From the NCBI GenBank assembly GCA_017472305.1, contig JAFUQP010000003.1, positions 1 to 32,949 of the forward strand: 32,949 nucleotides of DNA. Direction: 5' to 3'. How positions within the stretch are numbered: position 1 is the stretch's first letter; each line of letters starts with the position of its first letter. The stretch comes from Clostridia bacterium. Lineage in GTDB: Bacteria > Bacillota > Clostridia > Oscillospirales > CAG-272. Both the position numbers and the translations under genes were made by a program. Below, in pieces: positions 31,635 to 32,949 of this stretch. The notes below the pieces were generated by a model. The model ran no database searches, had not been told where the DNA came from, and saw only the letters and a program-made list of their open reading frames with translations.

Positions 31635-31663
31635 ATTATATCACAACAAAAGCGTAATGTCAA
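31635..31663 (-). promoter_or_regulatory. Consensus sigma-A promoter for rpiR-MFS
   Basis: On the minus strand TTGACA (31658-31663) and TATAAT (31635-31640) with a 17-base spacer, a perfect match. It lies just downstream of the DUF4363 stop, with no terminator between. Confidence 0.9.
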
Positions 31664-31671
31664 TATAAAAA

Positions 31672-32046
31672 TCAAATAATTGAGTCAATATTGAAACCCG
31701 ATAGCCTGCGTAAGTGAAGAAGCGCGTTTTCGAGCTTGTATTTTGTTACCTCTGCTCCGTCCTTATCCTCAACCGAAAGGTAGCCGATAAGCTCTGCAAA
31801 TCCGTCCTCAATGTTAGTCAGGTCGTCGTGGCTGACGGTTATGCTGATATAGGGCTCCTTTTTCTTGAATTCGGTGAAGAGTGCGTCGGCTCTCGCTTTC
31901 GACTCCTCGGGAGTGACTCCTCTGATATTCAACTCGCTCACCGCCCGTGCAAGGCTGGAAATCTCCTTGTTAAGAACAACAGTGTTTATCACAACAGCAC
32001 CTATTACGGTAATTATTGCAACCGCTGCAAAAATTTTAATCTTCAT
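31672..32046 (-). CDS. DUF4363 family membrane-anchored protein
   Basis: The 124-residue product has one N-terminal membrane anchor (about 5-24, IFAAVAIITVIGAVVINTVV) and an extracytoplasmic helical domain rich in charged residues. It matches DUF4363, which in spore-forming Firmicutes is regularly paired with YetF-like DUF421 proteins. ATG at 32044-32046 is preceded by AAGGAGCAGG inside the end of yetF; the genes overlap by 11 bases, so translation is coupled. Function unknown; the pairing suggests a membrane complex with YetF. Confidence 0.85.
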   Translation of the reverse strand: MKIKIFAAVAIITVIGAVVINTVVLNKEISSLARAVSELNIRGVTPEESKARADALFTEFKKKEPYISITVSHDDLTNIEDGFAELIGYLSVEDKDGAEVTKYKLENALLHLRRLSGFNIDSII

Positions 32047-32674
32047 TTTCCTGCTCCTTTTTAATAACTGTAGTCTTTCCGTCGCCGTCAACCGTCATAA
32101 GAAAGGTTTCACTGACGGTCATCTCAAGCTCCGCGAGCCGCTTTTCGACCCACCGCCTGTCAAGACCGAGCCTGTAAACCGAATCGGTCAGTATCTCGCC
32201 GTCAATCAGTAGTGTGTGTGCGATGCTTTCTCCGTCGTATTTTTTAACCGAAAGCGTTCCGTTCTGCTCGATAATCGCATACTCAACCTCGCAAATATCG
32301 AACACCCCCTGACTTCTAAGCTCCGAGAGAAGCTCGTCAAGCGATATTCTGTTGTCGCGAAGGTTGCTTTGAAGAAGTCTACCATTATATATTATATATA
32401 CAGGCTCTCCGTCGAAGGTCCGCTTGAGAAACGCCGATTTGTTTTTTAGCGTAGACAAAATTATTTCGAGAGAAATAACGAGAAGAATAGGTATAACGGC
32501 GTTCATAAGCGGAATGTCGGGGTCGTCAATCGGAATAGCCGCAAGCTCCGACACAAGAAGCGTTGAAACCAAGTCCCCAACGTCAAGCTCGCCGATTTGC
32601 CTCTTTCCCATAATCCGAAGCGAAACAGTCAGAAGAATATATATAATGACGGTTCTTATTAATATTGACGCCAT
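32036..32674 (-). CDS. YetF/DUF421 membrane protein
   Basis: The 212-residue product has three N-terminal membrane spans (about 3-20, 35-52 and 57-75). These precede a cytosolic alpha/beta domain with KRTFDGEPVYIIYNGRLL and DELLSELRSQGVFDICEVEYAIIEQNG, the DUF421/YetF signature. Crystal structures exist for the cytosolic domain of relatives, but the function remains unsettled, with links to spore membranes. AAGGAGGT precedes the ATG at a good distance. It heads the YetF-DUF4363 pair. I found no strong promoter between it and the divergent rRNA-type promoter; TTCAAG-17-TATTAT on the minus strand is a weak candidate. Confidence 0.9.
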   Translation of the reverse strand: MASILIRTVIIYILLTVSLRIMGKRQIGELDVGDLVSTLLVSELAAIPIDDPDIPLMNAVIPILLVISLEIILSTLKNKSAFLKRTFDGEPVYIIYNGRLLQSNLRDNRISLDELLSELRSQGVFDICEVEYAIIEQNGTLSVKKYDGESIAHTLLIDGEILTDSVYRLGLDRRWVEKRLAELEMTVSETFLMTVDGDGKTTVIKKEQENED

Positions 32675-32753
32675 ATATCGACCTCCTTTTTCTAATTATT
32701 CTATTAATTTTGCACAATAATACAAAAAAGTCAAAAAAACTTGAAAAAAGGGC

Positions 32754-32782
32754 TTGACTTTTTATTTTGGTTATGATAAAAT
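32754..32782 (+). promoter_or_regulatory. Promoter of a probable rRNA operon
   Basis: TTGACT (32754-32759) and TAAAAT (32777-32782) with a 17-base spacer, facing the right edge. Transcription would start near 32789. Confidence 0.75.
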
Positions 32783-32788
32783 AATAAG

Positions 32789-32949
32789 GCTCCGCTTCGG
32801 AGGAGCGTAAATTGCTCATTGAAAATTGAACAACACGAAAAGAAGAAAAGCACAAATTGTGCGGCACAGAGTAACGGAAGTTACGAAGTGCTATCTTGTC
32901 AAGAAACACATTGAGATAACTCAAAAAGTAAGAAGAAGCTAAGACAATA
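32789..32949 (+). other. Probable rRNA operon leader with boxA, cut by window edge
   Basis: The leader holds CTCCG-CTT-CGGAG, then TGCTCATTGAAAA (32813-32825), close to the boxA antitermination element found before Firmicute rRNA genes. Hairpins follow: GCACAA/TTGTGC-type at 32850-32862, and GTAAC-GGAA-GTTAC (32871-32884) nested within GCAC/GTGC. No open frame is convincing. A 16S gene is expected just beyond base 32949, but none of it is visible. Confidence 0.65.

Overview
The window looks like a chromosomal segment of a spore-forming, Gram-positive anaerobe of class Clostridia. The evidence is a germination (spore) protease gene, a SpoIIIE/FtsK translocase, a SigH-like sigma factor, a YetF/DUF4363 pair, lipoproteins with Clostridia-type signal peptides, strong AGGAGG ribosome binding sites, and many sigma-A promoters with an exact 17-base spacer. 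I cannot place it below class from sequence alone. I see no insertion sequence, prophage, CRISPR array or integrase. The segment is mostly housekeeping genes with a few unusual elements.

Layout. At the left edge, rplM and rpsI (rpsI cut by the edge) run leftward behind a consensus promoter and an L13-type leader hairpin. They diverge from two rightward lipoprotein genes (1026-1724 and 2011-4779). The second has a very stable 39-base leader hairpin, about seven beta-type modules and a structured 3' UTR. Next come ttcA-like (minus) and a short amidase (plus), diverging, then a minus-strand group of ftsK/spoIIIE, a DJ-1/PfpI gene and a multi-zinc-ribbon gene.

From 11975 a rightward operon carries cysS, a Sel1-repeat gene, a PDZ/radical-SAM/DUF512 gene, der and obg, a set centred on translation and ribosome assembly. 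The spore protease gene (minus) and a DUF4364 gene (plus) then diverge around 33-bp tandem repeats. A 420-bp non-coding region with repeats leads into a sigH-like gene, followed by a tRNA-like sequence and a small double zinc-ribbon gene. A MATE transporter (minus) diverges from an rlmB operon: rlmB, a large membrane protein that reads as a catalytically dead P1B-type ATPase, and the TIGR03960/DUF2344 radical-SAM pair. cysS, rlmB and sigH are neighbours in many Firmicutes, and here all three survive in one region but dispersed.

The right end holds an organophosphate-type MFS transporter with a preceding RpiR regulator gene, then the YetF/DUF4363 pair, all on the minus strand. Diverging from these is a promoter with a boxA-like leader that probably drives an rRNA operon just beyond the edge.

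The most unusual items are the P-type ATPase-like protein that has lost its phosphorylation aspartate (24127-26730), the tRNA-like element before the zinc-ribbon gene (21129-21192), and the structured RNAs around the large lipoprotein gene.
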